64,000 bases of DNA from Lachnospiraceae bacterium (GCA_949383255.1 CASJPF010000010.1:1-64000), one strand, 5' to 3'. Counted from the stretch's first letter, positions 7,440 to 17,308 are shown. The notes: a model not told the origin generated them from the letters alone. Numbers and translations are program-made.

Positions 7440-8560
7440 TGAGTCAAAATATTCTTAAAGTAATCGGAGACAGCAAATTTTCTTTTTCTCAGCTCTCCTG
7501 CTGTTACCCTGAACTATGTGCGCTGAAAAATATTCCTCAAAATCCCGAGTATCACGGGGAAGGTGATGTATATTGCCATACAGAAATGGTCTGTAAAAAA
7601 CTGATGGCACTTCCTGAATGGAAAGAATTGACACAGGAAGAACAGGAACTATTGTTTTTAGCAGCAGCTTTTCATGATATTGGGAAAATATATTGCACCA
7701 AACAGGAAAATGGTATGTGGATAGCGCCAAAGCATACGATTATCGGAGAAAAAGTCTTTCGCCAAATGGTTTACAAAGAAGCAAAACAGTTTGGCTTAAC
7801 TTTCTATCAGCGGGAAATAATCGCAAAGCTAATTCGATATCATGGTTTACCTGTGTGGTTTTGGAACAAAGACAGAATAGAGTTTGATTTACTCAAAGCG
7901 GCAGAAAGCATTCCTTTGCGCCTTTTATATCTACTCTCAAAGGCTGATGTGAACGGACGAATTACAGAAAATCCTAGTTCATTTGTAGAACAAGTTGAAT
8001 TATTCGCAGAGTACACTCAGGAATTAGGTGTTTGGGAAAAGTCTTATGCATTTGCGAACCCCTATACAAAATATCAATATTTTCATAGAGAAAAGTTATG
8101 GCATAAAGCAGAATTATGTGATGATACAGAATTTGATGTCCTTTTAATGTCTGGTCTACCTCTAGCGGGAAAAGACTATTGGATTGAGCAACACGGCGCA
8201 GGATTGCCTGTTGTTTCTCTCGACAAAATCCGCGAACAGTTGGGATTGCCTCCCACAAAAAATTCTGGCAAAATCGCGCAAATTGCAACAGATCAAGCCA
8301 GAATTTTTTTAAGAAAAAAAGAACCATTTATCTGGAACGCAACAAACTTCATTGAAGAAACGAGACAGCGACTGATCAATCTCTTTGCTGGCTATGGTGC
8401 TCGCGTGCACATTTTATATCTGGAAACCCCCTATCAAGATCTTATTGCCAGAAATCAAAAAAGGGCACGCTATATCCCAGAACCTGTCTTGGAAAACATG
8501 ATACAAAAATTAGAACTGCCAGCGCCTTGGGAAGCTTATACAGTCAATATCATTTTTTAA
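7439..8560 (+). CDS. HD-Pnk: HD phosphoesterase fused to 5'-OH polynucleotide kinase
   Basis: This is a 373-residue RNA (or DNA) end-healing enzyme. The N-terminal HD domain has H47, H79-D80 (AAAFHDIGK), PKHTIIGE, RYHGLP and SKADVNGR, the full metal-binding set expected to remove 2',3'-cyclic or 3'-phosphates. The C-terminal P-loop kinase has G239-LPLAG-K245-D246, with Asp after the P-loop lysine as in HD-Pnk proteins, then VVSLDKIRE, FIWNATNF and a lid region YIPEPVLENM. ATG 7439 overlaps the ligase stop (TGATG) and has GAAGGAGA upstream; longer open frames to 7385 are not needed. With the ligase and KptA it makes a nearly complete RNA-repair set. Confidence 0.87.
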   Translation: MSQNILKVIGDSKFSFSQLSCCYPELCALKNIPQNPEYHGEGDVYCHTEMVCKKLMALPEWKELTQEEQELLFLAAAFHDIGKIYCTKQENGMWIAPKHTIIGEKVFRQMVYKEAKQFGLTFYQREIIAKLIRYHGLPVWFWNKDRIEFDLLKAAESIPLRLLYLLSKADVNGRITENPSSFVEQVELFAEYTQELGVWEKSYAFANPYTKYQYFHREKLWHKAELCDDTEFDVLLMSGLPLAGKDYWIEQHGAGLPVVSLDKIREQLGLPPTKNSGKIAQIATDQARIFLRKKEPFIWNATNFIEETRQRLINLFAGYGARVHILYLETPYQDLIARNQKRARYIPEPVLENMIQKLELPAPWEAYTVNIIF

Positions 8561-8564
8561 AATC

Positions 8565-8591
8565 AAGCAGGAAATTTATCTTTTCCTGCTT
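8565..8591 (+). terminator. Hairpin after the RNA-repair operon
   Basis: AAGCAGGAAA at 8565-8574 pairs exactly with 8582-8591. There is no run of Ts directly after it, so it may act as a weak terminator or an RNA-protecting stem. Confidence 0.45.
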
Positions 8592-8652
8592 ACTGCGCTG
8601 GATGCTGATATCAACCAGTGGTCAAAAGCTAACCACTAATTTATTATAAATC

Positions 8653-9024
8653 TCATTCTTTATCCATGTTGATCACTTCTAACACATATGGTTTTATTTG
8701 TTCAGACACTTTTTCTATCTCTTTTTCAAGAATCTCAAACGGTCCCCAACCATAGGAAGACAAGAGATCCAATGCATCTTCTGACACATCATCACTCGAT
8801 GAGATCGTTACTATTTGAAGTAAATCAATTAACTCATCATAGAAATCAGCAATGTAGTGATCTTGTTTATAATAAGGGTCCATAAACCAATCCAAAGCAA
8901 ACAAAAGACTTTTCTTTTTCTTGTTATCATCACCCATAAGAACTTCTCTAATTGCTTCAATTCCTCTTTTTATTATCTCTTTTTCATTTGCACCATATGT
9001 AATATAACGAACATTACTTTCCAT
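8653..9024 (-). CDS. Unknown acidic protein of 123 residues
   Basis: I do not recognise the family. The protein is soluble, helix-rich and acidic. It begins MESNVRYITYGANEKEIIKR, has a KKKKSLLFALDWF segment, and ends in a helix with IKPYVLEVINMDKE. ATG 9024 has a weak AGG four bases before it; a TTG at 9036 with AAGGA upstream is an alternative. The size, charge and position next to a small membrane protein in a variable region would fit an immunity-type gene, but that is inference only. Confidence 0.6.
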   Translation of the reverse strand: MESNVRYITYGANEKEIIKRGIEAIREVLMGDDNKKKKSLLFALDWFMDPYYKQDHYIADFYDELIDLLQIVTISSSDDVSEDALDLLSSYGWGPFEILEKEIEKVSEQIKPYVLEVINMDKE

Positions 9025-9089
9025 AAAACCTCGCAATTCAAAAATTCCTTACAATGTTCTACAATATTACCAAATCCTTTTCCATATTT

Positions 9090-9533
9090 TTACAATTTTA
9101 CCAAAAACATAAAGCAACATATTATACCAATCAACAACCATATGCTTAATGTTTTAACTATATAACGGATAAACAGGTTTTCTGAACGGTTACTAATTTT
9201 GCATTGTTTTCTCGAAAATATCACAAAGACTATCACACTGATAAATAGCCATAGAATCAACATTTTTAAATCATTTAATATAAAATTATGCAATCCCCAG
9301 TTTTCATACCTACTATAATTTGGGTCTGAAATATCATCATATGCAATATATGCAAGAAATGTATTGCATAAACCAAAAATTGAATAAATCATTGTAAGTG
9401 GACTTATCCACTCATATTTCAATGGTTTCTTTTGAATTCGTTTCCAAATCGCTACAATCCCTGTCAAAATTGAAAGTAAAAATAACCCGACAAAAAAATA
9501 CTTCATTATATTTACATATGTGTCAATTCGCAT
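9090..9533 (-). CDS. Small membrane protein of unknown function
   Basis: The protein has 147 residues with four hydrophobic segments, roughly residues 10-30 (YFFVGLFLLSILTGIVAI), 42-62, 85-105 (LKMLILWLFISVIVFVI) and 123-145 (LSIWLLIGIICCFMFLV). Polar loops lie between them. It is encoded upstream of the unknown gene at 8653-9024 in the same direction, with a 65-base gap. No family is recognised. Confidence 0.6.
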   Translation of the reverse strand: MRIDTYVNIMKYFFVGLFLLSILTGIVAIWKRIQKKPLKYEWISPLTMIYSIFGLCNTFLAYIAYDDISDPNYSRYENWGLHNFILNDLKMLILWLFISVIVFVIFSRKQCKISNRSENLFIRYIVKTLSIWLLIGIICCFMFLVKL

Positions 9534-9632
9534 ATAACACTCCTAAAACCTATTTCTAATTAGAAAGTGTAGAAAAATAATTGATACAGACGAGATTTTT
9601 AATATTGGCAAAAGCAATTTAAAATATATTGT

Positions 9633-12095
9633 CTAAACACTCTTGTTTATAATTTTTTGAACAGAACTATTATCCAAATCAAGATGGCAATCAGCAAAGC
9701 AAACTTCCAATAACCTGTTCTTTGCAACATCTGGCACAGGTATCTGTTGAACTATATTTTCATAAGTCACTTCATCAGATTTGCATAATTTTTTATAAAA
9801 CTCATTCTTCTGATTATTGTCCATCTCAAATCTTGTGATGATTTTGCGGATTGCCTCTCTTCTCTTCTTATCCACCTGTTCTGCAAAAAGTACAGATATT
9901 TCATACTGCACACCTGGTACAATCTTTTCAATTGTGACATGCAAGCACTCATTGTCGTCCACATGAGCAGGATGTGCTTTGTCATCTCCTTTAACAGTCA
10001 CTTCACCAGACAAAATATTGCAGAACACAAATTGATATCTTCTTGGTTTGATATCGAAACCTTCCGCTCCTATCTTACAAGAAAATCTCACTTTTTGAAC
10101 ATCTTCCTTTTTCTCTGACACAAATATTGTATCAATGCGCTTTCCTTCCTGCTCTTCATGCAGTGTATAACTTCCATTTCCATTTGTAATATATACTTTT
10201 AGCATGTCTGGATTTTCCACATCATTGGTATATTTTCGGTCATCTAATATAAAAAATCCGCCTTCTTTGAGTAAAACTGGAATCTCTTCCAACCAACGCA
10301 CCATTGTAATCCTTCGACCACCCACATACACATCACCTGTAAAGAAGTCTGTCCATCTTCCCTGCGGCAGCCAGACATCCACTTTTGCCATACCTTCTGC
10401 CTCGCTCTTTGTTATCACAGGTGCCACAATCATTTGACCACCAAACAGATATTGGTTCGGACACTGATAAGCTTCCTCCTCGTCAGCCCATTCGTAGTAC
10501 ATTGGTTCTATCAAGGCAGTTCCATTTTCTGCGACTTCCACAGACGCAGAGTATAAAAACGGAATCATCCGATGCCGCAACCGCAAATATTCTTCTGCAA
10601 TCAGTCCTGCGCCATTCTTGTACGCCCACGGCTCCTTTGTAAACGTGTCGGAATCGCTGCTATGCAAACGATTAATTGGGCTAAATACCCCAAACTGTAA
10701 AAAGCGTACATACAACTCGTCGTCTTTATAACCACCCATATGACCACCAATATCATGACTCCACCAGCAATAACCCGCATTTGATGCTGTTGCTGTAAAA
10801 TAAGGCAGATACTGCAAACTCTCCCATGTCACATAGGTATCCCCAGAAAACCCTAACGGATAACGATGAGAACCAATCCCACTATAGCGCGATAAAATTA
10901 GTGGCTCCTGTTGTACACCATTGTCCAAAAAATGATAGTGGTTCAGCACCCATAATGGGTCCAATCCCTCCAACTTCGAGTCACTTCCCTGCTGCCAATC
11001 AATCCACCAGAAATCCACGCCATCATGCTCATATGGTTTGTGAAGCACCTTGAAGTAAGCATTAATAAACGTTTCATCTGTCATGTCAAAAGGGATCTGC
11101 TGTTCAGTTTCTGGATTAATACCTACAGCTTTCGCCATCTCCTGATAACAGTCCTCGAAATATCGCACCCCTTGTGCTGGGTGCAAATTCAACGTTACAT
11201 GTAAATTTTTCTCGTGCAGTTTCCTCAAAAAGCGCCTGTAATCTGGAAATAAATCAGTATTCCAACTATAGCCTGTCCAGCCGTCATTTCCACCGTGCAA
11301 TGTGTCGTTTTTTCCGTCTGCCGTAATCTGTTTACGCTCATCCAAGGTAGTGGACCAATGCCAGTCCATGTCCACCGTTGCGACCGTCAACGGAATGCCG
11401 CGCTCCTCAAAATCCTCAATTGTGTGCAGATATTCCTTCTCTGTATAAGCGTGATATCGGCTCCACCAATTCCCCAATGCAAACCGTGGAATCAATGGGG
11501 TCTTTCCACAGATAAAAAACAACGCCTTCAATGCCTCTCTGTAATCCTTCCCATACGCAAACACATAACAATCCACTTGCGCATGCTCGCGCTTTGCCAG
11601 CATTCCATCTGCGCCCAAAATCAGCGATTGGCTATCATCTAAAAGTGCCACTCCATTTTTGGAAATAACACCGTATCCAAGTGTTAGTTTTTCCACCTTA
11701 CACCTGCCATTCTCAAAAGAAATGCATTGATCACCATCGCAGCCATCTAGAGTACGATATGTACCAAGAAGATTTTCGTTATTATTTAGATATAACTTTT
11801 TATCTTGTCCTGCCAAATATATATAACTATCTGCAACAGAACCTTTCCATACAAGAATCGCCTTATCAGTGGCAATTCGCAGTTCCTCATTTGCCTGCTC
11901 TACGGAAAATGAAATCTTTGATGTCTTTCGATACCATACAGTCTGTGTCGCCTTATCACAAAAGTGCCCTTTCGGTTCCTGCTCAATACGAAACAATCTG
12001 TCCGCCAGAACAGTAATACGTGTATTCCCCTCTATTACTATGTTTTCCTGCAAAGCAACAGGTTCTGTTTTTGCAATTAAATGCTTGTCTAACAT
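9633..12095 (-). CDS. Glycoside hydrolase family 31 (alpha-glucosidase/alpha-xylosidase type)
   Basis: An 820-residue enzyme that releases alpha-linked sugars from oligosaccharide ends. The catalytic (beta/alpha)8 barrel shows VATVDMDWHWS, the nucleophile in FWWIDWQQG (Asp near residue 365) and the acid/base in SGDTYVTW (near 417), with SHDIGGHMGG after it. A beta-sandwich N-domain precedes the barrel and beta domains follow it. The last roughly 80 residues are charged and helical and look lineage-specific. There is no signal peptide, so it should be cytoplasmic. The specificity (glucose, xylose or another sugar) cannot be told from motifs alone. It has no transporter neighbour. Confidence 0.92.
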   Translation of the reverse strand: MLDKHLIAKTEPVALQENIVIEGNTRITVLADRLFRIEQEPKGHFCDKATQTVWYRKTSKISFSVEQANEELRIATDKAILVWKGSVADSYIYLAGQDKKLYLNNNENLLGTYRTLDGCDGDQCISFENGRCKVEKLTLGYGVISKNGVALLDDSQSLILGADGMLAKREHAQVDCYVFAYGKDYREALKALFFICGKTPLIPRFALGNWWSRYHAYTEKEYLHTIEDFEERGIPLTVATVDMDWHWSTTLDERKQITADGKNDTLHGGNDGWTGYSWNTDLFPDYRRFLRKLHEKNLHVTLNLHPAQGVRYFEDCYQEMAKAVGINPETEQQIPFDMTDETFINAYFKVLHKPYEHDGVDFWWIDWQQGSDSKLEGLDPLWVLNHYHFLDNGVQQEPLILSRYSGIGSHRYPLGFSGDTYVTWESLQYLPYFTATASNAGYCWWSHDIGGHMGGYKDDELYVRFLQFGVFSPINRLHSSDSDTFTKEPWAYKNGAGLIAEEYLRLRHRMIPFLYSASVEVAENGTALIEPMYYEWADEEEAYQCPNQYLFGGQMIVAPVITKSEAEGMAKVDVWLPQGRWTDFFTGDVYVGGRRITMVRWLEEIPVLLKEGGFFILDDRKYTNDVENPDMLKVYITNGNGSYTLHEEQEGKRIDTIFVSEKKEDVQKVRFSCKIGAEGFDIKPRRYQFVFCNILSGEVTVKGDDKAHPAHVDDNECLHVTIEKIVPGVQYEISVLFAEQVDKKRREAIRKIITRFEMDNNQKNEFYKKLCKSDEVTYENIVQQIPVPDVAKNRLLEVCFADCHLDLDNSSVQKIINKSV

Positions 12096-12142
12096 ATAAA
12101 CTTCCTCCAGTTTTTTATTTTTTGAATTTGTTCTAAACTTGT

Positions 12143-12176
12143 GAACTACCCATTGTCTAAATCCAATGGGTAGTTC
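12143..12176. repeat. 13-bp perfect hairpin between GH31 and the small peptide gene
   Basis: GAACTACCCATTG at 12143-12155 pairs exactly with 12164-12176 around an 8-base loop. It lies in the leader between the 40-residue peptide gene and GH31 on the minus strand, without a T-run. It may be a terminator of the peptide gene or a leader stem for GH31. Confidence 0.5.
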
Positions 12177-12343
12177 TCCCTATACAAACAATTTAATTTC
12201 AATATCTTTATCAATAGTCTTTTGAAAGACATGTATTACCTTTTCTGTAATCAAAACGCCAATTGTAGATTTCAGATATACAGTTTTAGATAAATTATCA
12301 CACTTTAAGAACTTATGACGCACATCTGACTTCCAAGTCAATC

Positions 12344-12466
12344 TTATTCCTTCGGTTTCCAAACTTTCACACCAATAAAACCGCCAATCCCTGACACCAC
12401 AACAATCACTGCAAACACCATTAAATAAGACAATACCATTCTAAAAAATTCTATTAAATTTGACAT
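12344..12466 (-). CDS. 40-residue single-span membrane peptide
   Basis: ATG 12466 has GAGGTGG seven bases upstream. The peptide has one hydrophobic segment at about residues 10-33 (VLSYLMVFAVIVVVSGIGGF) and a basic tail VWKPKE. The strong ribosome site and clear membrane span make a real gene likely despite the short length. The function is unknown. Confidence 0.6.
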   Translation of the reverse strand: MSNLIEFFRMVLSYLMVFAVIVVVSGIGGFIGVKVWKPKE

Positions 12467-12748
12467 TTCTCCACCTCTTTTCAAAACTGATGATTCCATC
12501 ATATCACTTTTCTATAGAACTGTAAAGAAATAACATTACAATAGTATAATCTCAAAATTTATTAAAAACAAAACTTTCTGTTTCTAATTTTTTTGATTTA
12601 TGTTACTATAATATGTGTAGAATCAAGAGAAAAAATTATGCGATATGCGACTCGTACACCGCCTTATCTGTTTATTTCTTCTGCGCGAGTCTGCACACAA
12701 AAACAACTTGAAAACACTCAATATTTGACATTACAGGAGGATGCAAAC

Positions 12749-13645
12749 ATGAAAAAATATAAGTTATTACTGGCTGGAAACAGCAAAAAATTAATTACTA
12801 CCTTTTTTACCCAGATGGACTCGACATTTGAATGTATGACATCATCTATCATATATGATGATTTAAAAAACCATATTCAGTATTTCAAACCAGACATGTT
12901 TGTCCTTTGTATGCGTGCAGAAACAAGAGACGATCTTGTCACAGTTGCAAGTTTCCATGATGTCCTAATAAAAAATAAAATTCCTTATGGTGTGATTGGT
13001 GATAGTGGCAGTATGGATTTCGCATCTAAAATTCCAAATAACATACCTGAACTTACATTAAAACTTCCAATTCCTACCGCCGACTTGGAGGATGCAATCA
13101 CACACTTTATTCGGGATCATCAAGTGCGTCTGTCCACTGCTCAAACCCCGCCTGCCACATCAGGATTCTCTGCTGGTGGCAGCGCCTTTGATGCGTTGAC
13201 ACAACTAGATTCTATGTTTGATATTGCTGAGAGTGAACCGACATCTTCAACAGATACAGAATTACTGAATTTTGATTTAAAAGAACGCCCTCGTATCCTT
13301 GTTGTAGATGACGCCACAATTATTCACAAGACAATCAAAGGGTATCTTGACTCCAAATACGAAGTTGCCACTGCTATCAATGGAAACATTGCGCTTCGCT
13401 TCCTAAAAACGAAGAAAGTAGATTTGATTTTACTTGACTATGAGATGCCTGATATGAATGGTCCAGCGGTGCTTGAAGCGGTCCGGGCTGACCCTCGCCT
13501 TGCATCAATTCCAATTGTATTTCTTACAGGAATCAATGATGTGGAAAAGACAAAAAGTGCACTTGCTTTAAGACCACAAGGCTATCTTCTGAAACCAGTT
13601 GACAAACATGCACTGTTAAATAAAATACATGAGTTACTTCTATAA
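12749..13645 (+). CDS. Stand-alone response regulator with C-terminal receiver
   Basis: The 298-residue protein has a CheY-like receiver at about residues 175-298: RILVVDDATIIHK (acidic pair), LILLDYEMPDMNG (phospho-acceptor Asp), IVFLTG and the lysine in GYLLKPVD. The first 120 residues form a second, degenerate receiver-like domain lacking the acceptor, joined by a Ser/Thr-rich linker. There is no DNA-binding output. ATG 12749 has AGGAGG eight bases upstream; the longer frame from 12593 is unlikely. The hybrid kinase gene follows after 47 bases. A close relative in design is the regulator at 39916-40677. Confidence 0.85.
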   Translation: MKKYKLLLAGNSKKLITTFFTQMDSTFECMTSSIIYDDLKNHIQYFKPDMFVLCMRAETRDDLVTVASFHDVLIKNKIPYGVIGDSGSMDFASKIPNNIPELTLKLPIPTADLEDAITHFIRDHQVRLSTAQTPPATSGFSAGGSAFDALTQLDSMFDIAESEPTSSTDTELLNFDLKERPRILVVDDATIIHKTIKGYLDSKYEVATAINGNIALRFLKTKKVDLILLDYEMPDMNGPAVLEAVRADPRLASIPIVFLTGINDVEKTKSALALRPQGYLLKPVDKHALLNKIHELLL

Positions 13646-13692
13646 TTTTGAAAGCTACGAACACTTTACTATTATAATTGGAGACATATTTT

Positions 13693-16383
13693 ATGAATAA
13701 CGAGATAACCATCACAGACCTTTTTGAAGTGGAGATGCTCCAACGGCTGCAAGATTCTTTCTCTAAAATGACTGGGTTTGCTGCTATTATCACTGATGCA
13801 GAAGGCGTTCCTGTCACAAAAGGGACAAATTTCACCGATTTTTGCAGCAAATACACTCGAAATTCACCAATCGGGTGCCTGCGCTGCCAACAGTGTGACA
13901 AGCATGGCGCAGAGCTCTCTCTAAAAGTAGGTTCTTCTGTTACATACTATTGCCATGCGGGGCTTATGGATTTTGCTGCTCCAATTATGGCTGGTGATAA
14001 AATGGTTGGCTGTTTTGTGGGAGGACAGGTGCTCATCTCTCCTCCTGACATTACACGAATTATGCAGGTTGCGGCTGAGATTGGCATTGACCTTATCAAT
14101 TATCTGCAATCAGTTATGAGTGTGCCCACTATAGAAAAATCAAAACTTGACAATGCTGCTCTTTTTTTGTACACACTTACAAGTGCACTCTCAAGTATTG
14201 CTTATCATAAGTATATTATGAAAGAGGCCAATATTGAGATTGAAAAAGCTGCAAACATGAAATCTGATTTTTTGGCCAACACAAGCCATGAGCTGCGCAC
14301 TCCTATGAATGCAATTATTGGTATGACAGAGATGGCGCTTCGCGAAGAAATGACTCCCACTGCCAAAAATTATATCAATCAAATTAAAGCTGCTGGAAAA
14401 TCGCTGCTTACGATTATTAATGATATTCTTGATTTCTCTAAAATTGAATCTGGAAAAATGGATATTGTTGCAGATGATTATGAGCCGACTTCTTTAATTA
14501 ACGATATTGCAACTATTATCAGTACGCGTATCGACAAAGATGACGTGGAGTTGGTCCTTGATATTAACCCTAAAATTCCCAAGGTTCTTTCTGGTGATAT
14601 GGTACGTCTAAAACAAATTATTACCAATTTGGCAAACAATGCAGTTAAATTTACCAAGTTGGGGCAGATTTGTTTAAAGTACGATTTTGAAATCGTATCA
14701 GAAGATACCATCAATTTGCTGTTTTCTGTATCAGATACAGGAATTGGTATTAAACCAGCGGATATTAATAAACTTTTTCAATCATTCCAGCAACTTGACA
14801 GCAAGCGAAACCGTAATATTGAAGGCACTGGTCTTGGCCTTGCAATAAGCAAACAACTTATCACACTAATGAACGGCAATATTTCTGTGGAAAGTGTATA
14901 TGGAGAAGGTTCTACTTTTTCTTTTACTGTCCCACAAAAAGTGATTAATCCAGAACCTTCTATCACTTTAAATGAGACACCACCAAAGCATGCAGCAGGG
15001 TTTCTCAATAATACTTACGCAAATGTCCAGCTAAAAAGAGATATGCACAAACTTGATATTGACTACACAGACTTAAAAGATAAAGATATTTTAAACTTTC
15101 TGATAGAATATAAAGATCAGTTGACCAATACTTACTTGTTTATTCCATATCGAGACTTCAGTCAACCATTACAGGATTTTATACAAGAACAGGAACAACT
15201 CAATGTAATTGTTATCGCCCCATACGGAGTATCTGTGACAAATACGCCGTTTAACGTATTGATTGTACATAAACCTTTGTCTGTCTTGGCACTGGCAGGA
15301 ATCTACAATCATGAAACTTTTAGCCAGTACGACAGCACTTCTTCTGACGAATATTATGATTTTACTGCTGAGAATGCCAAAATTTTAATTGTAGATGATA
15401 ACTCTATCAATCTCACAGTCGCACAAGGGCTGCTTGAACCACTCAACATGCAGATTGATACTGCTCTTAGTGGAAATGAAGCCATCAATAAAATATCAGA
15501 TACAATGTATGACTTGATACTGATGGATCATATGATGCCTGAGATAGATGGTATTGAAACCACCCATATTATCCGGCGTTTCCATTCCGAATATGATAAT
15601 GTGCCTATCATTGCATTGACTGCCAATGTGATTGGCAATGTCAAAAAAATGTTTATCGAAGAAGGTATGAATGATTTTGTAGCGAAGCCGATTGAAGTTC
15701 GTATGCTGATCAATGCCATACGCAGATGGCTTCCAAAAGAAAAAATCAAAAAACATACTGGTTCTGTCAGACCTGTTACCGCAAAAAAAACAATTACGTT
15801 GCCAGATATTCCAGAATTAAATATAAAAGAGGCTCTAAAACTTTTAGGAAGCGAAGAACTTTTTATGACAATCCTTGCAGATTATTATCATGTCATACCA
15901 AAAAAACAAAAATTAATAGAAACTTATCGCGACAAAAAGGACTGGTACAATTATACAATTGAAGTTCACGCGCTCAAGAGTGCTTCTAGGCAGATTGGCG
16001 CCGACGACCTCTCCGAAAAGGCCGCCGCTTTAGAAGCTGCCGGCAATGCAAATGATATTGATATGATTCTGCAAAATACAGATGAATTGCTTGCTTTATA
16101 TGCGCACTATCATGATCTGTTAAGCCCTTATTTTCCAGAAAAAAGAGAGGATGAGGGAAAACCGCCGATAACTACTTCGGTGCTAATGGAAGTCTTTGCA
16201 TTAATGAAACAAGCCATTGAAGATCTTGATATGGACAAAATGGATGATGCAATCCACACGCTCGATGGATACAGTTTCCAAGACGAGAATCATGATTTGT
16301 ACATTCGACTCTGTGAGGCTGTTGCAGACATGGACCCTGACGCTTGTGAGGAAGTAATTTCTAACTGGAAAAAAATAATATAA
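13693..16383 (+). CDS. PocR-type hybrid histidine kinase with receiver and Hpt domains
   Basis: The 896-residue soluble sensor starts with a PocR ligand-binding domain (DLFEVEMLQRLQDSFSKMTG, cysteine-rich CLRCQQCD; about residues 1-165). Next come a HisKA domain with H198 in NTSHELRTPMN, an HATPase with LANNAVKF and GTGLGLAIS, a degenerate receiver-like stretch, a true receiver with D612 (LILMDHMMPEIDG) and an Hpt domain with H759 (VHALKSASRQIG). It has no membrane span, so it senses an internal ligand. ATG 13693 has GGAG nine bases upstream; a TTG at 13678 is less likely. It is the partner of the regulator just upstream. Confidence 0.9.
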   Translation: MNNEITITDLFEVEMLQRLQDSFSKMTGFAAIITDAEGVPVTKGTNFTDFCSKYTRNSPIGCLRCQQCDKHGAELSLKVGSSVTYYCHAGLMDFAAPIMAGDKMVGCFVGGQVLISPPDITRIMQVAAEIGIDLINYLQSVMSVPTIEKSKLDNAALFLYTLTSALSSIAYHKYIMKEANIEIEKAANMKSDFLANTSHELRTPMNAIIGMTEMALREEMTPTAKNYINQIKAAGKSLLTIINDILDFSKIESGKMDIVADDYEPTSLINDIATIISTRIDKDDVELVLDINPKIPKVLSGDMVRLKQIITNLANNAVKFTKLGQICLKYDFEIVSEDTINLLFSVSDTGIGIKPADINKLFQSFQQLDSKRNRNIEGTGLGLAISKQLITLMNGNISVESVYGEGSTFSFTVPQKVINPEPSITLNETPPKHAAGFLNNTYANVQLKRDMHKLDIDYTDLKDKDILNFLIEYKDQLTNTYLFIPYRDFSQPLQDFIQEQEQLNVIVIAPYGVSVTNTPFNVLIVHKPLSVLALAGIYNHETFSQYDSTSSDEYYDFTAENAKILIVDDNSINLTVAQGLLEPLNMQIDTALSGNEAINKISDTMYDLILMDHMMPEIDGIETTHIIRRFHSEYDNVPIIALTANVIGNVKKMFIEEGMNDFVAKPIEVRMLINAIRRWLPKEKIKKHTGSVRPVTAKKTITLPDIPELNIKEALKLLGSEELFMTILADYYHVIPKKQKLIETYRDKKDWYNYTIEVHALKSASRQIGADDLSEKAAALEAAGNANDIDMILQNTDELLALYAHYHDLLSPYFPEKREDEGKPPITTSVLMEVFALMKQAIEDLDMDKMDDAIHTLDGYSFQDENHDLYIRLCEAVADMDPDACEEVISNWKKII

Positions 16384-16389
16384 TCAGCA

Positions 16390-16419
16390 GGGCGTTCGTC
16401 AGCCCTTATACGAACGCCC
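16390..16419. terminator. Convergent hairpin between kinase and AraC genes
   Basis: GGGCGTTCGT at 16390-16399 pairs perfectly with ACGAACGCCC at 16410-16419. It sits seven bases after the kinase stop and 26 bases beyond the end of the convergent AraC gene. The T-run is poor on both strands. Confidence 0.55.
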
Positions 16420-16444
16420 ATGTACAGAATAAATCGTTTCATGT

Positions 16445-17308
16445 CTATCTATTTTTAAATTCATTTCGATACTGATTTGGTGTTTTCCCTGTTACTTTTT
16501 TAAATGCCTGCGAAAAATAAGATTGTGAAGAAAATCCAAGAATCGTTGAAATTTCCGAAATTGAGTATGATGTGGATTCTAATAAAGATTTTCCTTCCTG
16601 TATCCTCTTTTGAATCAAATATGTAATTGGAGAAATTCCGATATATTTTGTGAAAGCATGGACCATATAATATTTATTCATATGTGAGCGTTCTGCCAGC
16701 ATATCCAATGTAATATTTTCTGCATAATTTGCATCTAAAAAATTTTTAATCTGCACACACTCTCTATTTAAAAGAATATTACTGCTCTGTACAATCGATA
16801 AATTATTGTTTCGGAGCATACAAATCATAATTACTTCCAATAAATTCTGACACACAGTCTCGTAATTTTCCTCTTTTTTAGAAATCTCTTCCAACATAAT
16901 ATTTAAATAAGCATAAATATTAGAATTTTGTGTATTATATCGATACACTTCGCCAAACGCAGTATGCATATGAACACTTTCCTGCGTAGTTGTCATTGTT
17001 TCAAATGAAAAGGAAAGTCCTTCTATCCCCAACACAATATACTCCAAAGGTTCTGTCTGTAAAGATTTTTCTGTGTGTTGTACGTTTGGGTTGATAATCA
17101 CCATGTCATTCTTACTAACAGGAAATTCCATGCCCTCTGTGATAAAGGAACCATTACCCCACACAACATAAAAAAGCTCACTAAATGGATGTGAATGTAA
17201 AATGCTCTGCCAGTCTCCTTCGTATTTTGACGTAGAGACATATAATAGTTTTAAACCATCAAAATTTAAAATTTGATTGTCCTCAATACAATGTCTTGTA
17301 TTTCCCAC
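16445..17308 (-). CDS. AraC-family transcriptional regulator
   Basis: The 287-residue protein has an N-terminal cupin sugar-sensing domain (HSHPFSELFYVVWGNG, about residues 38-55) and a C-terminal double helix-turn-helix (ITLDMLAERSHMNKYYMVHA and SISEISTILGFSSQSYFSQAF, then TGKTPNQYRNEF). It is transcribed away from the GNB/LNB sugar operon, sharing a 459-base gap with it, so it is the obvious candidate for that operon's activator. This is inference from position. Confidence 0.9.
   Translation of the reverse strand: MGNTRHCIEDNQILNFDGLKLLYVSTSKYEGDWQSILHSHPFSELFYVVWGNGSFITEGMEFPVSKNDMVIINPNVQHTEKSLQTEPLEYIVLGIEGLSFSFETMTTTQESVHMHTAFGEVYRYNTQNSNIYAYLNIMLEEISKKEENYETVCQNLLEVIMICMLRNNNLSIVQSSNILLNRECVQIKNFLDANYAENITLDMLAERSHMNKYYMVHAFTKYIGISPITYLIQKRIQEGKSLLESTSYSISEISTILGFSSQSYFSQAFKKVTGKTPNQYRNEFKNR

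Noticed and set aside
12180-12362. 60-codon minus-strand frame
   Set aside because: It overlaps the 3' end of the better-supported 40-residue peptide gene, starts at a TTG without a ribosome site and covers part of a noncoding gap.
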